This document shows positions 17,101 through 25,622 of a stretch of DNA of 46,171 nucleotides, piece by piece; position 1 is the stretch's first letter; each line of letters begins with the position of its first letter. Made by a program: the position numbers and the translations under genes. Source of the DNA: an uncultured Treponema sp. (GTDB taxonomy: Bacteria; Spirochaetota; Spirochaetia; Treponematales; Treponemataceae); NCBI GenBank assembly GCA_947166355.1, contig CAMVDX010000019.1:1-46171 (forward strand). Direction: 5' to 3'. The notes below the pieces were generated by a model. It was not told where the DNA came from and did no database searches. It was given only the letters and a program-made list of their open reading frames with translations.

Positions 17101-17295
17101 ACAAAAATCGGTGGTAATACGGCAACAGTCCTTTCTACTGAAGATGAGCGTCTTTATCAGCTTGCAATTCAGAGGCTTCAGAATAATAATGTAGTTGGTG
17201 CGAATGCAATTGTTGAACAACTTTTAAAAAAGCCTCAGAATGTTAATTCGCAAAAGATAAAAGATTTGAAAAATAAGATTGAAGCAAGGAGCTAG
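14179..17295 (+). CDS. Large exported TPR/coiled-coil protein
   Basis: A 1038-residue protein with a signal peptide (about 1-22, ending CVFA before QKS) and so probably periplasmic. It consists almost wholly of alpha helix. TPR-like pairs occur near the N-terminus (about 35-65), at about 670-790 (ALRREDFETARKKLQDALTKYDEAL, DAYFNGRFEDAEKYLNQAKIRW), at about 810-870 and near the C-terminus (about 935-1035). A coiled coil covers about 610-690. I know no enzymatic motif in it. The next gene, a membrane SpoIIE phosphatase with a large extracytoplasmic region, starts 8 nt later, so this protein may be its periplasmic partner or scaffold (inference). The family is probably restricted to spirochaetes. 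Confidence 0.75.
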   Translation: MKRKIVLISTALIFLMQPCVFAQKSQEKDDLSLFEIDRLIRRTEYDEALRQLNIYIEKNPEKFDNAQTRIKRIMNARNQYSILAEKLINLIQTDPGNNKEIYEITAQLEKFEKHPSDQNLQFIADLKKSAEFNYFRSVFMEIQTETAERSGRGEYVASVEKAKEGFWLYRDNFYDQHEEQPEIIQNVDSILADLDTRLAAFEEKNYLTRLNSTVDAFIKAVNADQYEQALSRFSEVEASFENYNKLRLAIINDSLALQTQFAQIQEIDADTTDASFLPFMFRFISGIESVPGSGILGAVDAWWNDSAGKMNEAVYAMLLKKYELYSNALNQPFVDGVQKYALLDNRVLDLYKISESTETEPLNNPYADYYTYTNYASSLSDEAFRISGVYENVRSAQSSQQQIIARLKNGNLTDAEQGEAVKNLFDSNENLQKLIGIKENQLLEGFSWAIEYEAASETAERRDFEGLSLLYSQTLDKVFEESSQILFTSWTQIAEYYSGSSEAIYQNALAYSKSADIYREGFFTKIPDQTLRLLNSDISKSIEYQDSFSSEPELDFGIYYSYPDLSLKIANYTQECVAEGTREIERYQTVLKENYELHPQWKDNEEITLLLEETEAVLENQKRKLSEINITAGNQIAAARSQMNASQLARNEADIRFTEAQAALRREDFETARKKLQDALTKYDEALNAQNDEVLRAETDEKLQSLGQSIAKAENEFVVREVRELKTLAKDAYFNGRFEDAEKYLNQAKIRWAVTNVSEDEEITNLLNFVNTAVSMKTGREILPSAPQYPEMSQLLNMAYQYFDEGSRKIGDGDREGGVADLTLALDSIQKLQYVYPLNQEASILTLRINRLMDPQKFTEEFAQKIEMAKLMCQSVNTRQEGYANLLDYYELEPTYKGLKDLIYQVEIDIGIRQKPVTSSGTSRAMKLIADAKSIYNSAGNDTKKLENALSKVDEALALVSDNKDAMDLKDKITTKIGGNTATVLSTEDERLYQLAIQRLQNNNVVGANAIVEQLLKKPQNVNSQKIKDLKNKIEARS

Positions 17296-17303
17296 GTTTT
17301 ACT

Positions 17304-20300
17304 GTGCATAAAGATTTCGGCAGATTTAGATTTGTAAAAACACTACTTCTCATTATCTTTGCTTTTGTGATTACGGGTGCGGCTTGCGGGAATCTTTATG
17401 CGGCTGATTTTTACTGGGAAAATCCTGCCGTAATTACAGATACGGATTCTAGATTTCCGGTAACGCTACGCATTCCTGGGGCCGGCGGTGAAAAGAGCGG
17501 CGAAGCTGTCAGTAAGGCTGGTGGCAGGGGTGACAGTAAGAAGCGCGGCGAAGCTGAGGGTGGAGCTGACAGTAAGTCTGGCGGAAGGAATGTCAGTGGT
17601 ACGGTTCTTTTCTGGCAGGAGGTTGAGACTTCTGCAAGGCAGATTTATCTTTCATGCCGCGTTTATTCTTCTTTAACAGATAGTTTTGAAAACCGCCGCT
17701 TTGCGGGGCCGTTTACTTACTCTGGTGATGAGGTTCCGGATATTTATACTGCTGCTGTTTTGAAAAAAGGAACTGTGGCGGTTGCTGTAATGACGGGGCT
17801 TTCGAACCTTTCAGTTTTTGTTTCGGATGACGGCTGTAAAAGCTTTTCTGAGGCTAAGCTTGCGGGCGCTTCTTCGATTACTGTTGCGCCGCGAATTTAT
17901 GCGACGGCGGCAGATACCTTTCGCCTCTTTACTTCTGTAGGTGAAGAAAACTCCTTTACAATTTTTTATTCAGACTCTTCTGACGGCAAGAAATGGTCTA
18001 AGCTTTCTCAGTTTCAGAGTGCTGTATCATATCGAAATCCTTTTATTCCGGTGCTTGCAAAAACTTCATTTGGCGATGCCGTTATATTCCAGGCACAGTA
18101 TACTTCTGCTGAGACAGGACGTCTTTCTTATCAGCTTTACATGACGGTTGATAACGGTAAAGGCTGGAGTAAACCAGTTCTTCTTACGGGGCGTAACTCG
18201 CTTCCATCAAGAGGCAGAAAAGAGTTTTATGAATATCAGAACCAGAGACCTAATCTTTTTGAATTTAACGGCACTGTTTATATGGTCTGGGAAAGAACGG
18301 AATCTGTAAACTCTGAAATCTGGCTTTGTCAGATAAATCAGGATGGAGTAATTAACGGAACCGTTGAAACAATTTCTGCTCAGGGAAATGCAAATCGTCC
18401 GGTTCTTTTTGATTTTGATAATTCACTTTATCTAACGTGGTTTGATACAAGACGCGGCCGTGAATCTGTTTACATGGTAAAGAAAAACGGAAGCTACTGG
18501 AGTGAAACAAGTCTTGTGGAAGACCGCAATTCAAATATGTTTGTGCATCCGCTTATTACAAACGGAAACGAAGCAGACGCTTATAGAGAGACTCTTTCTT
18601 TTATCTGGCAGCAAAGAACTTCATCCGGAAAAAATTCTATAGTAATTCTTCAGCCGGATAAAAGTGTTTTACCGCCTTCTTTTGTTCCGCTTTCGTATAA
18701 AAAAGGAAAAGCCTCTGCTTCAAAAAATGTTCAGATACAGATTGTATTTCCGGAAGATTCTTCAAATATTGCGGGTTATTCTTATACCTGGAATCGGGGT
18801 GGCGGAACTGCTCCTGCAAAACAGATAGAACACTTTCCAAAGGAAAATAAAATAAATCTGAAAGCTTCAGAAGACGGGGATTATTATCTTAGTGTTCGTG
18901 TTGCGGATTATGCGGGTAACTGGTCTGAACCTGCTGAAATCTCTTACCGACTTGACCTTACACCGCCAGAAGCTCCTCAGATTCTTATTGAAAATATTGA
19001 TTCTTACGGCTTTGTTGATTCAAATAATTACAGTCTGAACTGGAATGCTTCGACCTCTCCTGACGTTTACAGTTATCTTTACAGAATTGATTATCTTGGT
19101 GGAATTCCAAAGACAATTGCTGTTTCAAAAAAACATCCTATGAGAATTCCTCTTGAACAGGTTGAAAAAATCCGTGAAAATCTTTTTGCAAAATATGAGG
19201 ATGTGCTTTCTAAAAGCCGCCGTATGACAGGAGAAAATGCAACCTCCACCCGTAACCTAACTACCGTTCGTTATTATAACAGGGCAAATGGTGTATATCA
19301 GCTTTCAGTTTCAGCAGTTGATGAGGTTGGAAATATAAGTGAACCGGCTAGTGCACTTTACATTCTGAATAAATATCAGCCTTCAACCTATATTACTTCT
19401 GTTCAGCAGATAAGTCAGGAAGCAGGAGAAACTCTTCTTTCAATTTCCGGCGGCGGCTTTACCTATGACGGAACTGTTTCTACGATTTACATTGATGCTG
19501 ATGGAAAAGCACCTTATGACCTTACTCTTTATGCTTCTGAAAACGGTTTTAAAGTTCAGTCAGACAGCCGCATTAATTCAGTCAAGCTTGGAAGTGACCT
19601 TGATGAAGGAAGCTATAAGATTGGACTTGTTCATACTGACCGCGGACTATATTTTACAGGCAATGTATTAAAAATCTCACAAAGCGGTACGTTAAAAATC
19701 GAAGCTGAATATGAAAGACAGAGCCGCTTAAACAGCGAGTTCCATAAGTATAAATACAAGCTTGCAGTAAGTCTTATTATGATATTCCTGATTATAATGA
19801 TTCTTGCTGTAACTCTTTTATTCATTACGATAAATATCCATCAGAATATACATGAAAATAAATTAACACAGGCCGAAGTTTCTTCGCTTGTAACAGGAGC
19901 TGCCATGCCGTTAAAGAATCTAAAGAAAAATTTTAAGCATCTTCCAAGCTTAAAGAAAAAGCTCATCGCATTTGCATTTTCTCTCGTAATTGCCGTAGTA
20001 ATTGCAGTTACACTTGAAAACGGATATAAGGTAATAAGACTTCAGGAGCAGACCATGGCAGCAGGTTTGCAGAACCGAACTGAAGTTCTTTTGGAAAGCC
20101 TTCATTCGGGTGTAAAAAACTTTTTCCCGGCAAACAATCTGCTTGAACTCAGTGCACTTCCCGGCCAAAAAGATGCCATGTCCGAAGTAAAGTATGTTAC
20201 GATTATCGGTCAGCAGATTGATTCTGAATCTGCCGAAAACCTGAATTATGTCTGGGCAACAAACGATCCCGATATTACAGATAAAATTGATAACTACTCG

Positions 20301-22109
20301 CTGATTTATGGTGAATCTGTCTTAACTGAAAAGAGTATTCTTGATATTTCAGAAAAGCTAAAAGAACTTGATAAACAGATTGCCTCAGATGTCGATGAGC
20401 TTTCAAACAGAATTGATGAGCTTAGTCGAGAAGCAGAAAGACTTTATGCTTCTGTTATTGAAGAAGATACTCAGGAAGCAGAGCGTCTTTCTGATGTAAT
20501 TGCCGAGCTTAGAAATCAGCTTGATGCGCGCCTTGCAGATTATTCAAAGGCTGCTTCAAATTCTTTCCCACAGTTTGATACAGAAAATCTTGACAGGACA
20601 ATTACAGATTATGTGTTCTATCGTCCTGTAATGTACCGAAAGGGAACAAGCGGAAACTATATTCACAGTATAATTTATCTTGAGCTTTCAACTCAGAGCC
20701 TCATAGACAGTCTTAATGCAGAAATCAGAAAAATTGTTTACTTCTCCCTGATTGTGGCTGCGGCTGCCGTTGCCTTTGGAATTTTTGGAGCCTGGCTTTT
20801 TGCTTCTCTGATTGTACGTCCGATTAAAAAGCTTGAAAGTCACGTTATTATGATTGGTCAGACGAAAAACAAAATAAATCTCAAAGGAAAAGATGTTGAA
20901 ATAAAATCTCGTGATGAGGTAGGACGTCTTGGAGATGCTGTAAATAACATGACTCACGAGCTTATTGCAAATGCTGAAGAAGAAGCTCTTGCAATGGACG
21001 GTAAAGCTGTTCAGAAGGCATTCCTTCCGCTTGTTGCGTTAGGCGCAAATAACAAAAATACTTTTGCTGAATATGAAGATAAAGAACTTCAATGTTACGG
21101 TTACTACGAGGGTGAATCAGGCGTTTCCGGTGACTACTTTGATTATAAGAGACTTGATGATACCTGGTTCTGTATTATCAAGTGTGACGTTTCTGGACAC
21201 GGAATTCCTGCGGCCATCATCATGACTGTCGTTGCTACAATTTTCCGCCGTTACTTTGAAAAATGGAGCTACGCAAAAAACGGAACGAATCTTAATAAAC
21301 TGGTAGAACAGATTAATGATTTTATTGAAGGTCTTGGATTGCGCGGAAAATTTGCAACTCTCATTATCTGTCTTTTGAATGTAAAAACCGGCGAGCTTTA
21401 TATGTGTAATGCGGGAGATAATCTTGTTCATATTTACGATGCGGCATCACATGAGTTAAAGCTTTTGACGCTTGCTTCGGCTCCAACTGCCGGCGTATTT
21501 ACTTCTGACCTTGTCGCAATGCGCGGTGGCTTTGTAGTTGAAAAGACTGTGTTGAATCGCGGAGACATTCTTTTCCTCTATACTGACGGTATTGAAGAGT
21601 CTACACGAAGAATCCGCGAGCTGGATTATAGTGTTCGTCAGAATGAAGTTGAAGTCAAAAAGATGAATCCGAAAACTCACGAGGAAGAGGTTGAGATTAA
21701 ACTTGAAGACGCAAAAGAGGAGTTTGGGCCTGAGAGAATTAAACAGGTAATTGAAGCAGTTTATAACAAAAGAAAATTCGTGCTTACAAAACAGGATAAT
21801 CCAAATACTGCTGAGCATCTGGAATTTGATTTTACAAAATGCGAGGGTACGGTTTCTGAATCAATTATGGCGCTAGCATCTCTTGAAAAGGTGTTCCGCC
21901 TTTATAAATCTGATAAGGTTACTCAAACTGATTACATAAAAATCGATAAAAAGATTGACGAATTCCTTTCAAAATACTTTAATATGTATGAATATTATGC
22001 GGCTCATAAAGCAGAAAATGCTGATGGTCCGAACTATGTGGATTATGATCAGATGCTTGAAGACGAGCAGTCTGATGACCTGACTCTGCTTGCAATTAAG
22101 CGAATCTAA
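17304..22109 (+). CDS. Membrane SpoIIE-type PP2C phosphatase with beta-propeller sensor and HAMP
   Basis: A 1601-residue membrane signalling phosphatase. In order: a signal or anchor segment (about 10-33), a BNR/sialidase-like beta-propeller (about 35-460, with DDGCKSFSEA, WSKPVLL and WFDTRRGRESVYMV repeats), Ig/fibronectin-like strands (about 470-700), a transmembrane helix (about 816-842), a second one (about 885-908), an extracytoplasmic helical region with coiled coil (about 910-1140), a third helix (about 1144-1168), HAMP (about 1168-1225) and a SpoIIE/PP2C phosphatase (about 1234-1600). PP2C metal motifs are SGDYFD, DVSGHG and YTDGIEES, with DDLTLLAI at the end. A Gly/Ser/Lys-rich GC-rich insert lies at residues 59-98. 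The start is GTG with aaggag 12 nt before. It probably dephosphorylates an anti-sigma antagonist, which is not in this window. Confidence 0.85.
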   Translation: MHKDFGRFRFVKTLLLIIFAFVITGAACGNLYAADFYWENPAVITDTDSRFPVTLRIPGAGGEKSGEAVSKAGGRGDSKKRGEAEGGADSKSGGRNVSGTVLFWQEVETSARQIYLSCRVYSSLTDSFENRRFAGPFTYSGDEVPDIYTAAVLKKGTVAVAVMTGLSNLSVFVSDDGCKSFSEAKLAGASSITVAPRIYATAADTFRLFTSVGEENSFTIFYSDSSDGKKWSKLSQFQSAVSYRNPFIPVLAKTSFGDAVIFQAQYTSAETGRLSYQLYMTVDNGKGWSKPVLLTGRNSLPSRGRKEFYEYQNQRPNLFEFNGTVYMVWERTESVNSEIWLCQINQDGVINGTVETISAQGNANRPVLFDFDNSLYLTWFDTRRGRESVYMVKKNGSYWSETSLVEDRNSNMFVHPLITNGNEADAYRETLSFIWQQRTSSGKNSIVILQPDKSVLPPSFVPLSYKKGKASASKNVQIQIVFPEDSSNIAGYSYTWNRGGGTAPAKQIEHFPKENKINLKASEDGDYYLSVRVADYAGNWSEPAEISYRLDLTPPEAPQILIENIDSYGFVDSNNYSLNWNASTSPDVYSYLYRIDYLGGIPKTIAVSKKHPMRIPLEQVEKIRENLFAKYEDVLSKSRRMTGENATSTRNLTTVRYYNRANGVYQLSVSAVDEVGNISEPASALYILNKYQPSTYITSVQQISQEAGETLLSISGGGFTYDGTVSTIYIDADGKAPYDLTLYASENGFKVQSDSRINSVKLGSDLDEGSYKIGLVHTDRGLYFTGNVLKISQSGTLKIEAEYERQSRLNSEFHKYKYKLAVSLIMIFLIIMILAVTLLFITINIHQNIHENKLTQAEVSSLVTGAAMPLKNLKKNFKHLPSLKKKLIAFAFSLVIAVVIAVTLENGYKVIRLQEQTMAAGLQNRTEVLLESLHSGVKNFFPANNLLELSALPGQKDAMSEVKYVTIIGQQIDSESAENLNYVWATNDPDITDKIDNYSLIYGESVLTEKSILDISEKLKELDKQIASDVDELSNRIDELSREAERLYASVIEEDTQEAERLSDVIAELRNQLDARLADYSKAASNSFPQFDTENLDRTITDYVFYRPVMYRKGTSGNYIHSIIYLELSTQSLIDSLNAEIRKIVYFSLIVAAAAVAFGIFGAWLFASLIVRPIKKLESHVIMIGQTKNKINLKGKDVEIKSRDEVGRLGDAVNNMTHELIANAEEEALAMDGKAVQKAFLPLVALGANNKNTFAEYEDKELQCYGYYEGESGVSGDYFDYKRLDDTWFCIIKCDVSGHGIPAAIIMTVVATIFRRYFEKWSYAKNGTNLNKLVEQINDFIEGLGLRGKFATLIICLLNVKTGELYMCNAGDNLVHIYDAASHELKLLTLASAPTAGVFTSDLVAMRGGFVVEKTVLNRGDILFLYTDGIEESTRRIRELDYSVRQNEVEVKKMNPKTHEEEVEIKLEDAKEEFGPERIKQVIEAVYNKRKFVLTKQDNPNTAEHLEFDFTKCEGTVSESIMALASLEKVFRLYKSDKVTQTDYIKIDKKIDEFLSKYFNMYEYYAAHKAENADGPNYVDYDQMLEDEQSDDLTLLAIKRI

Positions 22110-22136
22110 AAAACTATAGGAATATGGGGGTGTTGT

Positions 22137-22454
22137 ATGAATATGGATGAAATTGGAAATAAAGTAAAAGATCTTTTTTCGCGCGGAACAAAAGCTTCTA
22201 AAGAGGCTCTGGAAAAGGCTGGTGATAAGGTTCAGGATTTTACAGATAAGAGTGTAACGAAGATTGAGATTCATAAAATTGAAACTAAGCGTGACTGCAA
22301 ATATGAAGAGATGGGACTCAAGCTCTCACAGATGCTTTTAGAAGGAGCCTCTATCACCTGTGATAACGCAGAAGATATAAAGATTTTAAACGGCTTACAG
22401 GAAGAAATAAAATCCCTCTCTGAACAGATTAAAAATAAAGAACAGGAATTATAA
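22137..22454 (+). CDS. Small charged helical protein downstream of the SpoIIE gene
   Basis: A 105-residue soluble, strongly helical protein. The first ~45 residues have the amphipathic Lys/Ala/Asp pattern seen in YtxH-like or late-embryogenesis-like proteins (KVKDLFSRGTKASKEALEKAGDKVQDF). The last ~25 (LQEEIKSLSEQIKNKEQEL) form a coiled coil. Two cysteines are at about C60 and C83. A ggggg stretch lies about 8 nt before the ATG. It begins 27 nt after the phosphatase gene and is probably the last gene of that operon. I do not recognise a family and assign no function. Confidence 0.65.
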   Translation: MNMDEIGNKVKDLFSRGTKASKEALEKAGDKVQDFTDKSVTKIEIHKIETKRDCKYEEMGLKLSQMLLEGASITCDNAEDIKILNGLQEEIKSLSEQIKNKEQEL

Positions 22455-22464
22455 TCACACGGAT

Positions 22465-22497
22465 TGAGGCATTATAATGAAATGATATGCCTCAAAA
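22465..22497. other. 9-bp stem-loop in convergent gap
   Basis: ttgaggcat and atgcctcaa pair perfectly around tataatgaaatgat. It is flanked by a weaker outer pairing (tcacac near 22455 with gtgtga near 22560) that also encloses the 45-bp hairpin repeat. There is no T-run on either side. The position between two convergent genes suggests a role in ending transcription. Confidence 0.5.
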
Positions 22498-22541
22498 CGA
22501 GTGAGTCAAGGCCTTGAGCGAAGCGTGCCTTGACCACTCGT
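22497..22541. repeat. 45-bp hairpin repeat, copy 2
   Basis: acgagtg-a-gtcaaggc pairs with gccttgac-cactcgt around cttgagcgaagcgt. It is the best-conserved copy of the family also seen at 8298-8342, 43272-43316 and 10294-10339. Confidence 0.85.
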
Positions 22542-22564
22542 ATTAAACACGGATTTGTGTGACA

Positions 22565-23152
22565 TTACCGCATCTGTGCGCCATCATGTACCCTGCGGAA
22601 TGTTTCTTCTCCGGCAAGAATTCGTACCAGTTCCATTGCAAACTCTTCTGCGGCGCCGGGACCTCGGGAAGTTACAAGGTTTCCGTCAGTAATAAAAACC
22701 TTGTTGCTGTAACCGCTCTGGTAGGCTTTTGCAGATTCGCCCTCCATTCCAGGATAGCAGGTCCATTTTTTACCCTCAGGAATTTTAGTTTTTCCAAGAA
22801 CAACAGCAGGTGCGGCACAGATAGCTGCTATAAGTTTTCCGTTATCCCAGGCTTTTTCAAGATGTTTTAAGAGCGGTTCGCATTCTGAAAGATTTATTGC
22901 GCCTTTTCCGCCGCCCGGACATACAACACAGTCAGGAAGCGTATCGCTGTACTGCTTAAGGTACGAATCAAGGCTCATGTCCATAATCATAGGAACATTA
23001 TGAGAGCTTGTAACAATCATAGTATCATTAAAGGGCTTTCCCTTTACACCAACAGTAATAACTTTTACATCAGCACGTCTCAGATAATCAACAGGGGAGA
23101 GAGCTTCAATATCTTCAAATCCATCTGCGAAAAATACAGCAGCAGTTTTCAT
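22565..23152 (-). CDS. DJ-1/PfpI family protein
   Basis: A 195-residue cytoplasmic protein of the DJ-1/ThiJ/YajL group, linked to protection from glycation or oxidative damage (family knowledge, activity debated). The nucleophilic elbow is AAICAAPAVVL with Cys112, and the supporting acidic residue lies in GFEDIEAL (about residues 11-18). The PGGGKGA loop at 79-85 matches the family. Length is normal. A good ribosome site (gcggaggatataaa before ATG) and a tataat box about 22 nt further upstream mark a standard leadered gene. It is convergent with the SpoIIE operon and 31 nt from the stop of the cysteine desulfurase gene, whose transcript may read into it. Confidence 0.9.
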   Translation of the reverse strand: MKTAAVFFADGFEDIEALSPVDYLRRADVKVITVGVKGKPFNDTMIVTSSHNVPMIMDMSLDSYLKQYSDTLPDCVVCPGGGKGAINLSECEPLLKHLEKAWDNGKLIAAICAAPAVVLGKTKIPEGKKWTCYPGMEGESAKAYQSGYSNKVFITDGNLVTSRGPGAAEEFAMELVRILAGEETFRRVHDGAQMR

Positions 23153-23183
23153 TTTATATCCTCCGCTGTATATTATATACTCA

Positions 23184-24329
23184 TTATTGATTAAAAGCCA
23201 TATTTACTTCTTTTACCGCAGAAAGCAGGTCCTCTACCGCCTTGTCTGTAGTATGTGGACCGAAACTGAATCGAACTGCATTTTCTCGGAGCTTTGGATC
23301 TACATGCATTGCTTCGAGAACTGGGCGTTTATTTTTCTTTGCAGAGCAGGCGCTGCCGGTAGAAATTGAAAAACCTTTTGCATCAAGAGCGCGGAGCATT
23401 ACGTTTCCCGGAATATTCTTAAAAGCGGCCTGTACGACATAAGGAGAAAAAAGGGATGGCTTTTCGAGTCGGCCAGGTGGTACGATAGTACAGCCCGGCA
23501 GTTCAGAAAGCTTTTGAACAAAGCGGCATGTCCGGTCAGCATCGGATGGGTTTTGTTTGTTAAAATAGCGTTCAAGACATTTAGAAAATGCAACTGCGCC
23601 GAAAACATTTTCTGTTCCGCTGCGAAGTCCTTTTTCCTGCCCGCCACCGCGTAAGAAAGGTTCAATTGCATCTTTTAGATATAAGATTCCAATTCCCCTT
23701 GGACCGCAGATTTTATGAGAACTCAAAGCTGCACTGTCTATTCCCTTATACGAAAGATTCAGATTGATTTTGCCCGCTGCCTGTACGCAGTCTACATGAA
23801 ATTTTGGACGGCGTTTACCTTCGCAGGCTTTTGTGATTGCATCAGCAATATCATAAATCGGCTGGATAACTCCAGTCTCATTGTTTACAGCCATTATACA
23901 GATAAGAACCGTGTCATTTGTGATAAGAGAAGTAACAGCTTCGGGTTGAATAATTCCGTCACTGTCTGAAGGAATCTGAATAACATTCCAGCCGCAGTTT
24001 TTGAGAGCGTCTGCCTGTTCACGGATTGCCGGATGTTCTATGGAACTGACAAGAACCGTTCCTTTCATAGGCTTTGCTAGCACTGAAAGAAGCGGAATCT
24101 GATCGCTTTCTGTACCGCCGGAAGTAAAAAAAACTGTTTCTGGTTTTACACCAAGAGCTTTTGCCGCTCGGGTACGGGCTGCTTCAAAAAGCTCGCGGGC
24201 TTTTTTTCCAACTGCATGTGTGCTCGAAGGATTTCCCCAGCATTCAAGAGTTTCTTCAAGAGCTTCTTTTAAAATATCTTCATCAGCAGGGCTGGTTGCT
24301 GCCCAGTCAAAATAGTGTTCTTTTTCCAT
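23184..24329 (-). CDS. Cysteine desulfurase (NifS/IscS type)
   Basis: PLP-dependent enzyme that takes sulfur from cysteine for Fe-S clusters and thiolated tRNA. Motifs: FFTSGGTESDQ (about 67-77), H99, HVDCVQAAGK with D180, PLP lysine K206 in SSHKICGPRGIG, and the persulfide cysteine C328 in STGSACSAKKNK. I place the start at MEKEHYFDWAATSP (24329), preceded by aaggaaatc. An in-frame ATG at 24395 adds 22 residues, but these (RHCEERSDEAI) are encoded by a dispersed repeat, so it is rejected. The length of 381 residues is normal. No iscU or other partner lies beside it. Aromatic synthesis gene aroB lies upstream, separated by the repeat. Confidence 0.93.
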   Translation of the reverse strand: MEKEHYFDWAATSPADEDILKEALEETLECWGNPSSTHAVGKKARELFEAARTRAAKALGVKPETVFFTSGGTESDQIPLLSVLAKPMKGTVLVSSIEHPAIREQADALKNCGWNVIQIPSDSDGIIQPEAVTSLITNDTVLICIMAVNNETGVIQPIYDIADAITKACEGKRRPKFHVDCVQAAGKINLNLSYKGIDSAALSSHKICGPRGIGILYLKDAIEPFLRGGGQEKGLRSGTENVFGAVAFSKCLERYFNKQNPSDADRTCRFVQKLSELPGCTIVPPGRLEKPSLFSPYVVQAAFKNIPGNVMLRALDAKGFSISTGSACSAKKNKRPVLEAMHVDPKLRENAVRFSFGPHTTDKAVEDLLSAVKEVNMAFNQ

Positions 24330-24346
24330 GATTTCCTTTTTTAAGT

Positions 24347-24485
24347 GGATTGCTTCGTCACTACGTTCCTCGCAATGACGGTTATTTGTCACCATGTTTC
24401 TTGCAATGACGGTTTTTCGTCACTACGTTCCTCGCAATCCTATGGCAAAGAAACGTCATTGCGAGCCCGCAGGGCGAAGCAATCC
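24347..24485. repeat. Palindromic repeat of the cattgcgag...gaagcaatcc type
   Basis: The left end ggattgcttcgtcactacg and right end gcagggcgaagcaatcc are inverted. Inside, cgtcactacgttcctcgcaa occurs twice, with cgcaatgacgg units between. It fills nearly all of the 161-bp gap between aroB and the cysteine desulfurase gene, ending 5 nt before the aroB stop. Its terminal motif matches the 284-bp element at 5421-5704. Confidence 0.85.
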
Positions 24486-24490
24486 ATTTT

Positions 24491-25612
24491 TTACTTCAAC
24501 ACTGAACTAATTAATTTTTCATCAACTTCTTCTATTGAGATGTCTGTAACTGCCTTGCACAAAATCAGACGAATTCTGTCGGAATCATTTTTTTTGTCTG
24601 TGCGCATGATTGTTATAAGACGTTCTCCAAAGCCGCCGCCCTTTACGAAAGACGGAACTGCAGACGTTTCCCAGCCATATGCTTTAAGAATAGAAAAAAC
24701 TTCATCACGGAAAGCCTGAAGGCAGTAATCCATTTTATATGCGAGTTCAACAGCCCGTCCAATTCCCCAGGCAACTGCAGAGCCGTGAGTAATTGTACCA
24801 AGCCCTGCAATACTTTCAAGTGCATGTCCAAAGGTATGTCCGAGGTTCAGCGTAGCGCGAATTCCTTTTTCGGTAAAATCTTCTTCTACAATTTTTCCCT
24901 TAGCCTTTACACATTTGTTGATAATCATTTCAAGTGTTTTAGAGTCTCGGGAATTTATTTTTTCTGAATTGTCGCGGAAAAAGTCGTAAAGCTCCTTATC
25001 AAAAAGGAGTGCAGTTTTAAATGCTTCGGCTAAGCCTGAATTATACTGATTTTCAGGCAGATATTGTACAAATCCTGGAAAGTAAAAAAGCTTTGTCGCC
25101 GGGAAAAAGGTTCCTATTATGTTCTTGTAATTTTCAAAATCACAGCCGGATTTACCTCCGACAGAAGCATCAACCATAGCGAGCAGGGTAGTAGGAACAA
25201 ACTGAACTGACGCTCCACGTTTATAAATAGAAGCGGCAAATGCAGTAATGTCGCAGATTACTCCGCCTCCAATTCCGATAAAAATATCCTTGCGGGTAAA
25301 ATTTGCGTCAAAGGCTGCTCTTACGATTGTGAGAACACTTTCTATTGTTTTATAAGGTTCGCCGGAACCAAGAATCAAAAGATTATCTTTTCCGCATACA
25401 CCGTCATCAAATTTTGAGATGAAGCTTTGCATACATTTAAGACTTGCAACTGTTGCATCAGTAACAAAAAAACGTCTGCGTTTTTCTTCGGCTTCTTTTC
25501 CTTCAAAAAATAAAGCTGCTAAATCCGGCGTGCCCTGAATAAAATTGATATGCGATTTGTCTGTACCTGAATGAAGGGCAGGATACGAAATTGTAAAACT
25601 CTTTTGACTCAT
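24491..25612 (-). CDS. aroB: 3-dehydroquinate synthase
   Basis: NAD- and metal-dependent enzyme of the shikimate pathway that converts DAHP to 3-dehydroquinate. Family motifs are GIGGGVICDITAFAASIYKRG (about 123-143), VPTTLLAMVDASVGGKSG (about 148-165) and NLGHTFGHALE with metal-binding histidines (about 266-276). The length of 373 residues is usual. The ATG begins 10 nt after the upstream stop and has no Shine-Dalgarno; a TAAAAT box on the minus strand ends 7 nt before it, so a leaderless start is possible. No other shikimate gene is in the window. Confidence 0.93.
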   Translation of the reverse strand: MSQKSFTISYPALHSGTDKSHINFIQGTPDLAALFFEGKEAEEKRRRFFVTDATVASLKCMQSFISKFDDGVCGKDNLLILGSGEPYKTIESVLTIVRAAFDANFTRKDIFIGIGGGVICDITAFAASIYKRGASVQFVPTTLLAMVDASVGGKSGCDFENYKNIIGTFFPATKLFYFPGFVQYLPENQYNSGLAEAFKTALLFDKELYDFFRDNSEKINSRDSKTLEMIINKCVKAKGKIVEEDFTEKGIRATLNLGHTFGHALESIAGLGTITHGSAVAWGIGRAVELAYKMDYCLQAFRDEVFSILKAYGWETSAVPSFVKGGGFGERLITIMRTDKKNDSDRIRLILCKAVTDISIEEVDEKLISSVLK

Positions 25613-25622
25613 AGAGAGTATT

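Noticed and set aside
24330..24395. Longer N-terminus for the cysteine desulfurase
   Set aside because: It is encoded by the dispersed repeat; the 24329 start has a ribosome site and matches the family start.
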